From Hoeflea sp. 108 (lineage in GTDB: Bacteria > Pseudomonadota > Alphaproteobacteria > Rhizobiales > Rhizobiaceae): a stretch of 64,000 nucleotides of DNA. The stretch spans positions 994,839 through 1,058,838 of the forward strand of contig NZ_KB890024.1 of NCBI RefSeq assembly GCF_000372965.1, read 5' to 3'. Below are positions 19,231 to 28,140 of this stretch, one piece after another. Every line of letters begins with the position of its first letter. Position 1 is the stretch's first letter. The position numbers and the translations under genes were made by a program. The notes under the pieces are model-generated. The model saw only the letters and a program-made list of their open reading frames with translations. It made no database searches and had not been told where the DNA came from.

Positions 19231-19264
19231 TGCAATGTCTGTGCAATCTTGCGCGGCTAGCTGC
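19231..19264. promoter_or_regulatory. 34-bp conserved element before the second lipoprotein/two-component module
   Basis: TGCAATGTCTGTGCAATCTT and the next 14 bases. TGCAAT occurs at 19231 and 19242, exactly 11 bp apart. The element matches 14853-14886 in sequence and in distance to the lipoprotein start (30 bases). It also lies upstream of the divergent TTHB210-like operon, so one site may serve both directions. Confidence 0.55.
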
Positions 19265-19293
19265 CGGACTGACAAACAGCACCGGGGTGAAAC

Positions 19294-19677
19294 ATGCCTT
19301 TCTGCAATGCCCGTCGCCTGGCAGGCGCCGCTTTGGTCGCCGCCGCAGCCATCCTTGCCGGTTGCGCGTCCGACATGATGAAGAGCTACATCGGCCAGCC
19401 GGTCGAATCTGTCATCATCGACTACGGTCCGCCGATCGCCGTTCTCGAGCTCGGTCGCGGCGAGCGCGCCTATCAATGGCGCAAGGTGTCGACCAATGTC
19501 GTCTCCGGCTCGACCAGTGGCGAGATCAGGGACACAAGGCGCGGCACCCGTTATGAAGAGACCACCACGCCCGGCTATGTCGAGGAGCAGGAGTGCTTCT
19601 ACACCTTCTATGCGCGCAATTCGGGTGGCCGCTGGTACGTCACCAATTTCCGCCAGCCGAAACTCGAATGCGAGTAA
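19294..19677 (+). CDS. Small lipoprotein, second paralogue
   Basis: A 127-residue lipoprotein with lipobox LAGC at about residue 24. It shares with the gene at 14915 the IGQPV, DYGPPI, LELGRGERAYQWRK and CFYTFYAR, GRWYVTNF and final CE segments; the middle is Thr/Glu-rich here. ATG at 19294. The response regulator gene begins 93 bases downstream. Function is unknown; the repeated association with a two-component pair suggests that the lipoprotein is a target or an accessory sensor. Confidence 0.75.
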   Translation: MPFCNARRLAGAALVAAAAILAGCASDMMKSYIGQPVESVIIDYGPPIAVLELGRGERAYQWRKVSTNVVSGSTSGEIRDTRRGTRYEETTTPGYVEEQECFYTFYARNSGGRWYVTNFRQPKLECE

Positions 19678-19770
19678 CTGGGCCAAGAACCTTGATCCGT
19701 CCAGGCGTATGACACGGCGGGCACGGCACGCCATCTGCCCATGAAGGCCATCTCGTGAAGGAACGTGCAC

Positions 19771-20445
19771 ATGCGCATCATGCTGCTTGAGGACGAACCG
19801 GAAATGGCCTCGGTGCTGAAGACCGCACTGGAGCGCCGCAACGTCATCGTCGACCATGTGGCGACCATTGCCGACGCCGAGGCCGCAGCCGAGTTCGGCC
19901 AATATGATGCCGTCGTGCTCGATCGCCGCCTGCCCGACGGCGAAGGGTTGGACCTGATCCCCAAGCTGCGCGCCTTGCGGGTCGAAGCGCCGATCCTGAT
20001 GCTGACGGCGCTCGGCAGCATCAACGACCGCGTCGTCGGCCTCAACGCAGGGGCCGACGACTATCTGTCCAAGCCCTTTGCCATGGAAGAGCTGATGGCG
20101 CGGCTGCGCGCGCTCTACCGCCGTCCAGTGGTGTCGAGGGCCGAACAGGTGGTGGTTGGCCGGTTGACCTACGATTTCGGCCACCACGAGGCGACTGTCG
20201 GCGACAGGCCGCTGGAACTGTTGCGGCGCGAGCAGCTGGCGCTGGAGGCGCTGATCCGCCGGCCCGGTCGGGCGGTGCTGCGTGCCACGCTGGAAGAGTC
20301 GGTCTATGCCATGGACGACGAGATCGGCTCCAACGCGCTCGACGCCCATGTCTCGCGCTTGCGCCGCAAGCTGGAGGAGGTCTCGGCCGGGGTCGAGATC
20401 CGCGCCATCCGAAACCTCGGCTACCTGCTGCGCGCCACCGCATGA
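19771..20445 (+). CDS. OmpR-family response regulator, second copy
   Basis: A 224-residue regulator, the same length as the first copy, with EDE acidic residues, Asp51 in VLDRRLPDGEG, Lys in LSKPFAMEE and an OmpR-type winged helix ending DAHVSRLRRKL. ATG at 19771 aligns with the first copy; an in-frame GTG at 19765 is less likely. It overlaps the kinase gene by four bases. The recognition helices of the two copies are nearly the same, so both may bind the same repeats. Confidence 0.93.
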   Translation: MRIMLLEDEPEMASVLKTALERRNVIVDHVATIADAEAAAEFGQYDAVVLDRRLPDGEGLDLIPKLRALRVEAPILMLTALGSINDRVVGLNAGADDYLSKPFAMEELMARLRALYRRPVVSRAEQVVVGRLTYDFGHHEATVGDRPLELLRREQLALEALIRRPGRAVLRATLEESVYAMDDEIGSNALDAHVSRLRRKLEEVSAGVEIRAIRNLGYLLRATA

Positions 20446-21893
20446 GCAAGCCTCGCCGGCGATCGCTGCAGTGGGTCCTTGTCCGCCGCCTCATCCTGCT
20501 GCAGGCGGCGATGCTGATCGCCTTCATCGCGCTGCTTTGCGCGGTGCTCTTCATTGCCCAGCCTCGTCTGATCGTCGACAACGAGGCGGCGATCGGCCTG
20601 ATTGCCGAGGCATTGAAGCGCGATCCGGATGGAAAGCTCGTGGTCGACGACACCCCGGAGCTGCGGACGTTCCGCCAGGATTTTCCGCATCTCTGGTTCA
20701 TTGCCCGTAACGACAAGGGCGAGGTGCTGCGCCAGGGTGAAGTCCCCGACGCCTATGCCAAGGATACGGGCGATCTGTTGAAGGGCATCGACAAGGCAGT
20801 GCTCGCCTTCAAGAAGGGCCTGAATCTGCCCGAGGCGATGCTGCGCAATGTCGACACCCGCGCTGGCCGCGCGCAGATCGTTGCCTCCACTGTCTCGTCG
20901 CGTGGCCAGACCGACGGCCTCGAGATCAACATCGATGCCGATTTCGACGTTGCACGTTATCCTGATGGAAGCCCGATCTGGATCCGGGTCGTTCCCATAT
21001 TGGCAATCGTCGTGCTGATCATGCTGTCACCGATCATCATCGTCATGGGCGTGACGACGCTGGTCACAACACCTGCGGTGGTGCGCCGCTCGCTGGCTGG
21101 CCTCGTTGCCACCGCCAGTCAGGCCAAGCACATCGATATCGACAACCGTGCTGTGCAACTGCCGACCGAGCAGGTACCGACCGAAATCGCACCGCTGGTC
21201 GACGCCTTCAATAATGCGCTCGCTCGCCTCGGCGAAGGTTACGACCGGCGCAACCGCTTCCTCACCGACGCCGCCCACGAACTGCGTACGCCCATCGCCA
21301 TCCTGCGCACCAGGGCCGAACTCCTGCGCGACGATCCCGAGAGCAGGCGGCTGCTCAAGGACATCGAACGGTTGTCGAACTTGGCCCAGCAACTGCTGGA
21401 CAGGCAGGTGCTGGACTACGCCTCCGGGCCGCTCGAGCGCGTAGATCTGGTCGATTTCGTCCGCAACATCACGGCCGATTTTGCGGCACTTGCGATTGGC
21501 GCCGGCTACGACCTGTCCTTCGAACCCGCGGCCGCGCCGGTTTGGGTCGAAATCAGGCCCTCGCAGATACATCAGGCGATCGCCAACCTGCTGCGCAACG
21601 CCATTGACCACGGTGGCGCCTCAGGCACGATATCGGTGCTGGTCGACGCCACTGCCGGCATCGAAATCCGCGACGACGGGCCCGGCATTCCCGACAGCGA
21701 GCACGAGCGTGTCTTCGAGCCGTTCTATCGCCTGAGGCCGCGCTCCAGCGGCGCCGGGCTTGGGCTCAATCTGGCCCGCGAAATCGCCCGTCTGCACGGC
21801 GGCCGCATCGACATCCTGTCAGGCCCATGGCACGGCGCACGCGTCCGCATCCAGCTTGCGCTGGCAAAAGTCGAGGCAGGCGCCGCTTCTTAG
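20442..21893 (+). CDS. Sensor histidine kinase, second copy
   Basis: A 483-residue membrane kinase, paralogue of the one at 15976. Membrane segments lie near residues 15-38 and 185-208, with a periplasmic sensor of about 145 residues between them. The HisKA His279 is in DAAHELRTPIAILR and the ATPase has NLLRNAIDHGGA, DDGPGIP and GAGLGLNLAREI. The H-box region and the HAMP-like linker are almost identical in the two kinases, so cross-talk is possible; the sensor domains differ much more. Confidence 0.93.
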   Translation: MSKPRRRSLQWVLVRRLILLQAAMLIAFIALLCAVLFIAQPRLIVDNEAAIGLIAEALKRDPDGKLVVDDTPELRTFRQDFPHLWFIARNDKGEVLRQGEVPDAYAKDTGDLLKGIDKAVLAFKKGLNLPEAMLRNVDTRAGRAQIVASTVSSRGQTDGLEINIDADFDVARYPDGSPIWIRVVPILAIVVLIMLSPIIIVMGVTTLVTTPAVVRRSLAGLVATASQAKHIDIDNRAVQLPTEQVPTEIAPLVDAFNNALARLGEGYDRRNRFLTDAAHELRTPIAILRTRAELLRDDPESRRLLKDIERLSNLAQQLLDRQVLDYASGPLERVDLVDFVRNITADFAALAIGAGYDLSFEPAAAPVWVEIRPSQIHQAIANLLRNAIDHGGASGTISVLVDATAGIEIRDDGPGIPDSEHERVFEPFYRLRPRSSGAGLGLNLAREIARLHGGRIDILSGPWHGARVRIQLALAKVEAGAAS

Positions 21894-21914
21894 GCGGCTC
21901 CTGCTTTACCAGCC

Positions 21915-23201
21915 TTAGATCCGGTCCCTAAGGGCAAACCAGTTGAGCGCGAGAAACAGCAGCGGCGCGCGGAAGCGACGGCCGCCGGGGAAAGGTGGAA
22001 TCTTCAGCTCCTCGATCAGTTTCAGCCGGTTGCGGTTGCCGGTCACGGTTTCGGCGTAGAGTTTGCCGAAGAAGTTGGACAGCATCACGCCGTGGCCGGA
22101 ATAGCCGCCGACAGAAATGACATTCGGCATCACCTCGCGGACAAAGGGTTTGCGCGGCACGGTGATGCCGACATAGCCACCCCAGCCATGGGTGATCTCC
22201 ACGTCCTTCAGTTGCGGGTAGATCTCGGTGATCTGCTTGCGGATGTGGATATGGATGTCCTTGGGATCGTTGACCGCGTAGATCTCGCGTCCGCCAAACA
22301 GCAGCCGGCCATCCGTCGACTTGCGGAAATAGCGCACCACGAAGCGGGAATCGTCGACCGACTCGCCACCGGGAATGACCGATGAATTCGAACCCAACGG
22401 CACCGTTGCGCCGATGAAGGAGCCGATCGGCATGATGTGGGAGGCGCTGATCGGCTCGAGCTTGCCGCCATAAGCGTTGGTCGCGATCAGGCATTTTTGG
22501 GCGGTAATGGTTCCGCGCGCGGTCGTCACCACAACCTTGCCGCCCTGCGAGGTGATACCGGTCGCCGGTGTCTTCTCGAAGATATGTGCGCCAGCAGCGG
22601 CCGCGACGCGGGCCGTTCCGATGACTAGCTTGAGCGGGTGGATATGGCCGGTTCCGCTGTCGCGCGTGCCGCCATAATAATGCGTCGAGCCCAAGCGCTC
22701 AGCCGTTTCCTGCGCATCCATGAACGCGATATGCGGATAATCGAAGCGGCTCGCCATGATCTCGGCATGGGCCTTGTAGTCGTCGACATAACGCGGCTTG
22801 TGCGCCACCGACATCTGGCCAGGCACGTAGTCGATGTCGATATCGTTGGCGGCCGAAAATTCGAGCAGGTGCGCCTTGGCCTCTTCGGCGAAGTCGAACA
22901 ACGCCTTGGCGCGGGTGAGACCGTAGTCGCTTTCGAGTTCTTCGGCCCAGGCCCGCTGGCCCGTGCCCATCTGGCCGCCATTGCGGCCCGAAGCGCCGTC
23001 GCCGAAGCGACAGGCCTCGATCAGCACGACATTGGTGCCGGATTTGGCGAGATGCACGGCAGCCGACAGGCCGGTGAAGCCGCCGCCTATGATGACGACG
23101 TCGGCCTGCCTGTCACCGTCGAGAACGGGATATTCGGGGCGCGGACCAGAGGTGTCTTCGTACCAGGACACACCGGGGGAAATGGGAGACTGATAGGGCA
23201 T
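21915..23201 (-). CDS. FAD-dependent oxidoreductase, gamma-glutamylputrescine oxidase-like
   Basis: A 428-residue flavoprotein of the DAO/PuuB type. The FAD motif VVIIGGGFTGLSAAVHLAKSG is near residues 35-55 and an SGRNGGQ segment near 85 is typical of PuuB and OrdL-like enzymes that oxidise gamma-glutamylputrescine to the aldehyde with release of ammonia and peroxide. It lies downstream of a PuuA-like ligase on the same strand, which makes the polyamine role likely. A 100-base gap with a palindromic repeat separates them. Confidence 0.82.
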   Translation of the reverse strand: MPYQSPISPGVSWYEDTSGPRPEYPVLDGDRQADVVIIGGGFTGLSAAVHLAKSGTNVVLIEACRFGDGASGRNGGQMGTGQRAWAEELESDYGLTRAKALFDFAEEAKAHLLEFSAANDIDIDYVPGQMSVAHKPRYVDDYKAHAEIMASRFDYPHIAFMDAQETAERLGSTHYYGGTRDSGTGHIHPLKLVIGTARVAAAAGAHIFEKTPATGITSQGGKVVVTTARGTITAQKCLIATNAYGGKLEPISASHIMPIGSFIGATVPLGSNSSVIPGGESVDDSRFVVRYFRKSTDGRLLFGGREIYAVNDPKDIHIHIRKQITEIYPQLKDVEITHGWGGYVGITVPRKPFVREVMPNVISVGGYSGHGVMLSNFFGKLYAETVTGNRNRLKLIEELKIPPFPGGRRFRAPLLFLALNWFALRDRI

Positions 23202-23228
23202 GATGCGGAGAGGGTTCCGGGATTGCAG

Positions 23229-23296
23229 GTAGCGAACAGGGAACAGTGAGTAGCGAATAGGGATATCAGCGCTTCTATTCCCTACTCGCTATTCGC
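23229..23296. repeat. Palindromic intergenic repeat, copy 1
   Basis: GTAGCGAAYAGGGA occurs twice in direct order (23229-23242, 23250-23263), then an inverted relative follows at 23278-23296. It shares TATTCCCTACTCGCT and AGTGAGTAGCRAATAGGGA with the element at 57343-57395. It lies just after the stop of the PuuA-like gene and may work as a transcript end or be a REP-type element. Confidence 0.6.
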
Positions 23297-23304
23297 TTCT
23301 TCCT

Positions 23305-24741
23305 TCACACGTTGAGCAACAAGTACTCACGCTCCCACGGGCTGATCACTTCCATGAAGGTCTCGAACTCGGCACGCTTGATGGCCGCGTAGGTCGAGGC
23401 GAAGGATTTGCCGAGCATGGTCGCCAGTTCGTCGTCTGCCTCGAACAGGTCGACGGCCTCCAGCAGGCCGCGCGGCAGGTCGATCTCGTCCTCGTTGGCC
23501 GTGGTCAGGACGGGCGGCTCGGCCGGCAGCTTGTTGTTCATGCCGATCAGGCCGCAGGCCAGTGATGCCGCGAGTGCGAGATAGGGGTTGGCGTCCGAGG
23601 ACGGGATGCGGTTTTCGACACGCCGCCCGGCCGGGTCCGATCGGGGCACGCGGAAGGCCGTGGTGCGATTGTCGTAGCCCCATTTGTTGTTGACGGGGGC
23701 TGACGCAGCCTGGGTCAGCCGGCGGTAGGAATTGACGTAGGGAGCAAGCATCACCAGCGCGTTCGGCACATGCTTCTGCATGCCGCCGATGAAGTGGGTG
23801 AAGGCTTCCGTCTCCGCGCCGTCCTCGGCGGTGAAGATGTTCTTGCCGGTCTTCTTGTCGACGATCGACTGGTGGATGTGCATCGCCGAGCCTGGTTGGC
23901 CCTGGATGGGCTTGGCCATGAAGGTGGCATAGGTGTCGTGTTTCAGCGCCGCCTCGCGGATCGTGCGCTTGAACATGAACACCTGGTCGGCGAGTTCGAT
24001 CGGGTCGCCGTGACGCAGGTTGATCTCGAGTTGGCCGGCACCTTCTTCGTGGATCAGCGTATCGATCTCCAGGCCCTGCGCCTCGGAGAAATGGTAGATG
24101 TCATCGATGAGTTCGTCGAATTCGTTGACGCCGGCAATCGAATAGCCGGCACCGCCACCGATGGGGCGGCCAGAGCGTCCGACCGGCGGGGTCAGCGGAT
24201 AATCCGGATCCGGGTTCTTGCGAACGAGGTAGAACTCGATTTCCGGCGCGACCACGGGCTTGAGCCCGAGCTTGTCATAAGCCGCCACCACGCGCTTCAG
24301 CACGTTGCGTGGCGTGAACTCGACGTTGCGTCCGTCCTGGTGGACGAGGTCGCAGATCACCTGCGCGGTCGGATCGTCCTCCCACGGCACCACGGACAGC
24401 GTCGAGAGATCGGGCACCAGCTTCAGGTCGCCATCGTCTTCAGGATATTCGAAGCCGTTGCCGTTCTCCGGGTAGTCGCCCGAGATCGTCATCATGAACG
24501 GCGCCGATGGCAGCGCCAGCGACGTGTTGGAGGTGAATTTGCTCGACGGCATCATCTTGCCGCGGGCAACGCCGGCCTGGTCAGGCGTGATGCACTCTAT
24601 GTCTTCGATACCGCGCCATTCGAGCCATTCGGAGGCTTCCTTCCAGTTCTTGACGCCACGCTTGTTCTTCACAAAAGCGGGCGTGCGGGCGCGAGCCCCC
24701 CGAGTGGTCGGACGGACTTCCTTCTTTGCAGGCGGCATCAT
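23305..24741 (-). CDS. Glutamine synthetase family protein, gamma-glutamylpolyamine synthetase-like
   Basis: A 478-residue member of the glutamine synthetase superfamily, most like PuuA, which joins glutamate to putrescine with ATP. Visible family segments are EIEFYLV (metal-binding Glu), HEEGAGQLEINLRHGDPI, MHIHQSI and NNKWGYDNRTTAFRVP, and RRVENRIPSSDANPYLALAASLACG. The charged N-terminal 30 residues are an extension. Together with the downstream PuuB-like oxidase it would start putrescine breakdown; potFGHI for uptake lies 12 kb away. True GlnA is unlikely because the adenylylation-site region is absent. Confidence 0.85.
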   Translation of the reverse strand: MMPPAKKEVRPTTRGARARTPAFVKNKRGVKNWKEASEWLEWRGIEDIECITPDQAGVARGKMMPSSKFTSNTSLALPSAPFMMTISGDYPENGNGFEYPEDDGDLKLVPDLSTLSVVPWEDDPTAQVICDLVHQDGRNVEFTPRNVLKRVVAAYDKLGLKPVVAPEIEFYLVRKNPDPDYPLTPPVGRSGRPIGGGAGYSIAGVNEFDELIDDIYHFSEAQGLEIDTLIHEEGAGQLEINLRHGDPIELADQVFMFKRTIREAALKHDTYATFMAKPIQGQPGSAMHIHQSIVDKKTGKNIFTAEDGAETEAFTHFIGGMQKHVPNALVMLAPYVNSYRRLTQAASAPVNNKWGYDNRTTAFRVPRSDPAGRRVENRIPSSDANPYLALAASLACGLIGMNNKLPAEPPVLTTANEDEIDLPRGLLEAVDLFEADDELATMLGKSFASTYAAIKRAEFETFMEVISPWEREYLLLNV

Positions 24742-24878
24742 TCACCAGATTGTCGTTGCAGATTGCCGAGTATAGCCGTGCCCCATGAAATAAGAAAAGG
24801 GGGGCAAGTGGCCGATTCTGCTTGGATTCTGACGCCGATAAGCTGGTTTTTGCCCGATTTTCGGCCTAGAGCACGGCC

Positions 24879-25586
24879 ATGACATCAGCCCCCCGCGACC
24901 TCACCACTATCGGATTCGACGCCGACGACACGCTTTGGCAGAACGAGCAGTTCTTCCGCATGACGGAAAAGCACTTCGCCGAACTGCTGGCAGAACATGG
25001 CGAGGAAGAACAGCTGAAGGCGCGGCTGCTGGAGGCCGAGAAGCGCAACCTTGGCGCTTATGGTTTCGGCATCAAGGGCTTCACCCTGTCGATGATCGAG
25101 ACCGCCATCGAAGTCACCGACGGTCGTGTCCCTGCCAATGTCATCAGGCAGATCCTCGCCGCCGGCCGCGACATGCTGAGCCACCCGATCGAAACACTGC
25201 CCCATGTCCACGACACGTTGGAAGCGCTCGCCGGACGCTATCGCCTGGTGCTGATCACCAAGGGCGACCTGTTCGACCAGGAGCGCAAGCTGGCGCAGTC
25301 GGGGCTCGGCGATTTCTTCAACGCCGTCGAGATCGTCAGCGACAAGTCGAAGCCGACCTATGAGCGCATCTTCGCCCGCCATGGCGATGGGGCGGCCCGA
25401 AGCATGATGATCGGCAATTCACTGAAGTCCGACGTCGTGCCGGCGATCGAGGCGGGCAGTTGGGGCGTCTACATTCCCCACGACCTGACCTGGGCCTACG
25501 AGCATGTCGATGAACCGACTGCAGCCGAACGCTTCCGCAAGCTCCGGCATCTCGGCGAACTGTCGGAATTGATCCGCAACCTGTAG
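24879..25586 (+). CDS. HAD-superfamily hydrolase
   Basis: A 235-residue phosphatase-like protein. Motif I is FDADDTLW (nucleophile Asp), motif II lies in VLITKGD, motif III is the Lys of SDKSKPTYE and motif IV is MIGNSLKSDV. The cap domain is helical and sits between motifs I and II. Substrate is unknown; the group includes phosphoglycolate phosphatase-like and haloacid enzymes. It is divergent from the PuuA-like gene and convergent with a receiver-domain gene, with only one base between their stops. Confidence 0.85.
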   Translation: MTSAPRDLTTIGFDADDTLWQNEQFFRMTEKHFAELLAEHGEEEQLKARLLEAEKRNLGAYGFGIKGFTLSMIETAIEVTDGRVPANVIRQILAAGRDMLSHPIETLPHVHDTLEALAGRYRLVLITKGDLFDQERKLAQSGLGDFFNAVEIVSDKSKPTYERIFARHGDGAARSMMIGNSLKSDVVPAIEAGSWGVYIPHDLTWAYEHVDEPTAAERFRKLRHLGELSELIRNL

Positions 25587-25587
25587 C

Positions 25588-26043
25588 TCAGGCTCGGCCG
25601 ACGAGTCTTTCCACGACGGGCTGCAGCCGCTCGGGCGTGATCGGCTTGGCGATCACGATGTCGACGGCGCTCGACAGCGACAGGCTTTCGGGTGTGCCCG
25701 GCTTGGTCGACAACAGGATCACCGACGGCAGCCTGGTGCCGGTCTCGAGCCTGAGCGACATGATCGACGCCATCAGCCCGTCGCAGTCCCTGTTGTCGCT
25801 GCCGCCGTCGAGGATGACGGTGCCCGGGGCGAATTTGTGCAGCGCGGCCGCCGCCGTATCAGGGCCTTCTGCCACGGGTTTCAGCCCCGAGCGTTCGACG
25901 ATCTTGGCGACGACGACACGGTTGATTGGCGAGCGTCCGACCACGAGCACCTGATGGAGGTCGGCAGAGCGCGGAGCCTGCGGGTCCCGCATGCGCGAAA
26001 TCTCGTCCGGGCCGCGGCCCGGATTTGGTTCATTCCGTTTCAT
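25588..26043 (-). CDS. Single-domain response regulator-like protein
   Basis: A 151-residue CheY-like protein with an N-terminal extension of about 28 residues. The phospho-acceptor candidate is Asp in VILDGGSDNRD and a Lys is kept in VIAKPITPE, but the acidic pair at the start of the fold is replaced (VVGRSP), so phosphorylation may be weak or lost. No output domain or kinase gene is next to it. An internal ATG (MRDPQ) is an alternative start. Confidence 0.7.
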   Translation of the reverse strand: MKRNEPNPGRGPDEISRMRDPQAPRSADLHQVLVVGRSPINRVVVAKIVERSGLKPVAEGPDTAAAALHKFAPGTVILDGGSDNRDCDGLMASIMSLRLETGTRLPSVILLSTKPGTPESLSLSSAVDIVIAKPITPERLQPVVERLVGRA

Positions 26044-26207
26044 TGGCGCTACCGACTGCTCTGGGGGGGGCGTTGTTCAATGCGTGGTTGCGTTCGGTCT
26101 CTTACGTTCGCGTCATGTATGCGAAGTGTCAAGCGCAGGTCGGGAAACGGCATTCGACTTTAGTCGTAGAGGGGGCGGATCGCACGAGCTTGTCCCCCGA
26201 AAACACA

Positions 26208-26240
26208 GAACCCGCCCGCAGCAGGGCTGCGGACGGGTTC
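26208..26240 (-). terminator. Predicted intrinsic terminator after the 80-residue gene
   Basis: Arms 26208-26222 and 26226-26240 pair over 14 of 15 positions; read on the minus strand the stem is followed by TGTGTTTT. It would end the aceA transcript with the small downstream gene. No gene is seen between it and 26043. Confidence 0.6.
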
Positions 26241-26261
26241 CGTGGGGGCATGCCGGAAGGG

Positions 26262-26504
26262 TTAGCCGTGCGGCTGCTGGGTGACTATGACGGGGATCAG
26301 CAGATCACCCCAGTTGCCGTTGCCCCCATGGTGACGGGCCGAGCGGACCAGTTCCACCGACACGCCTGCCTCGACCGCCTTCATGACCGACTGGTTCAGC
26401 CGGTGCAGGTCGTTGGCGACGATGCGGATCACGGCCTGCTGGTCGGCGCTCATCGTGGTCGCCTGTTCTTCGGCTCGTTCCTTGACACGGGTGCGCGGTG
26501 CCAT
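26262..26504 (-). CDS. Conserved 80-residue protein of unknown function
   Basis: A small soluble protein, starting MAPRTRVKERAEEQ and mostly helical by composition, with DLHRLNQSVMKAVEAGVSVELVRSARHHG in its centre given here by region 30-58 only in part. A strong RBS (CCGAGGAGAACC) lies just upstream. It is 101 bases downstream of aceA on the same strand and separated from it by a stable hairpin, so it is probably cotranscribed with isocitrate lyase. No known domain recognised. Confidence 0.65.
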   Translation of the reverse strand: MAPRTRVKERAEEQATTMSADQQAVIRIVANDLHRLNQSVMKAVEAGVSVELVRSARHHGGNGNWGDLLIPVIVTQQPHG

Positions 26505-26560
26505 TGTGGTTCTCCTCGGAGTGTTGCCTGTGCCCCTGCGGGGCGTTCCTCTGGCTGGTG

Positions 26561-26584
26561 TCCGGAGGCTGTTGTGCCTCCGGA
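26561..26584 (-). promoter_or_regulatory. Stable hairpin between aceA and the 80-residue gene
   Basis: Arms TCCGGAGGC (26561-26569) and GCCTCCGGA (26576-26584) form a perfect 9-bp stem with a 6-base loop, directly after the aceA stop. It may protect the aceA mRNA 3' end or limit read-through to the small gene. Confidence 0.45.
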
Positions 26585-26605
26585 GCTGTCGCTTGTGCCC
26601 CAGGC

Positions 26606-27895
<1,290 letters not shown>

Positions 27896-27909
27896 TGTCG
27901 ACTCCGCTC

Positions 27910-28136
27910 TGTAAAAACCGTTTGGTGGAAGCCGCTGCCTCTTGGGAGCTTGTCGGCGATTTCCATGTGACTTGTTTTACATTGCGGTGCCGAAGCAGCT
28001 AGAAAATTCAACAAAATACGCCTGACAATAGGGAAAACCTGTGTTGCGTTTGACAGGAGGGCGCTGTAAATTTGTAAATAATGTAAAAGGACGGGTGGGG
28101 AAATCCCCCTCCTTTCGTTGTAAAGATGGTGTAAAA
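27910..28136. promoter_or_regulatory. Cluster of TGTAAA boxes between aceA and its likely regulator
   Basis: TGTAAA with a seventh base occurs at 27910, 28065, 28073, 28082, 28119 and 28130, and in reverse at 27975-27981. The three at 28065-28088 are 8-9 bp apart. Such clustering in a divergent promoter region, beside a helix-turn-helix regulator, points to operator sites of that regulator. The rest of the region is AT-rich and contains a GGGGA/TCCCC hairpin near 28096-28107. Confidence 0.5.
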
Positions 28137-28140
28137 GCCA

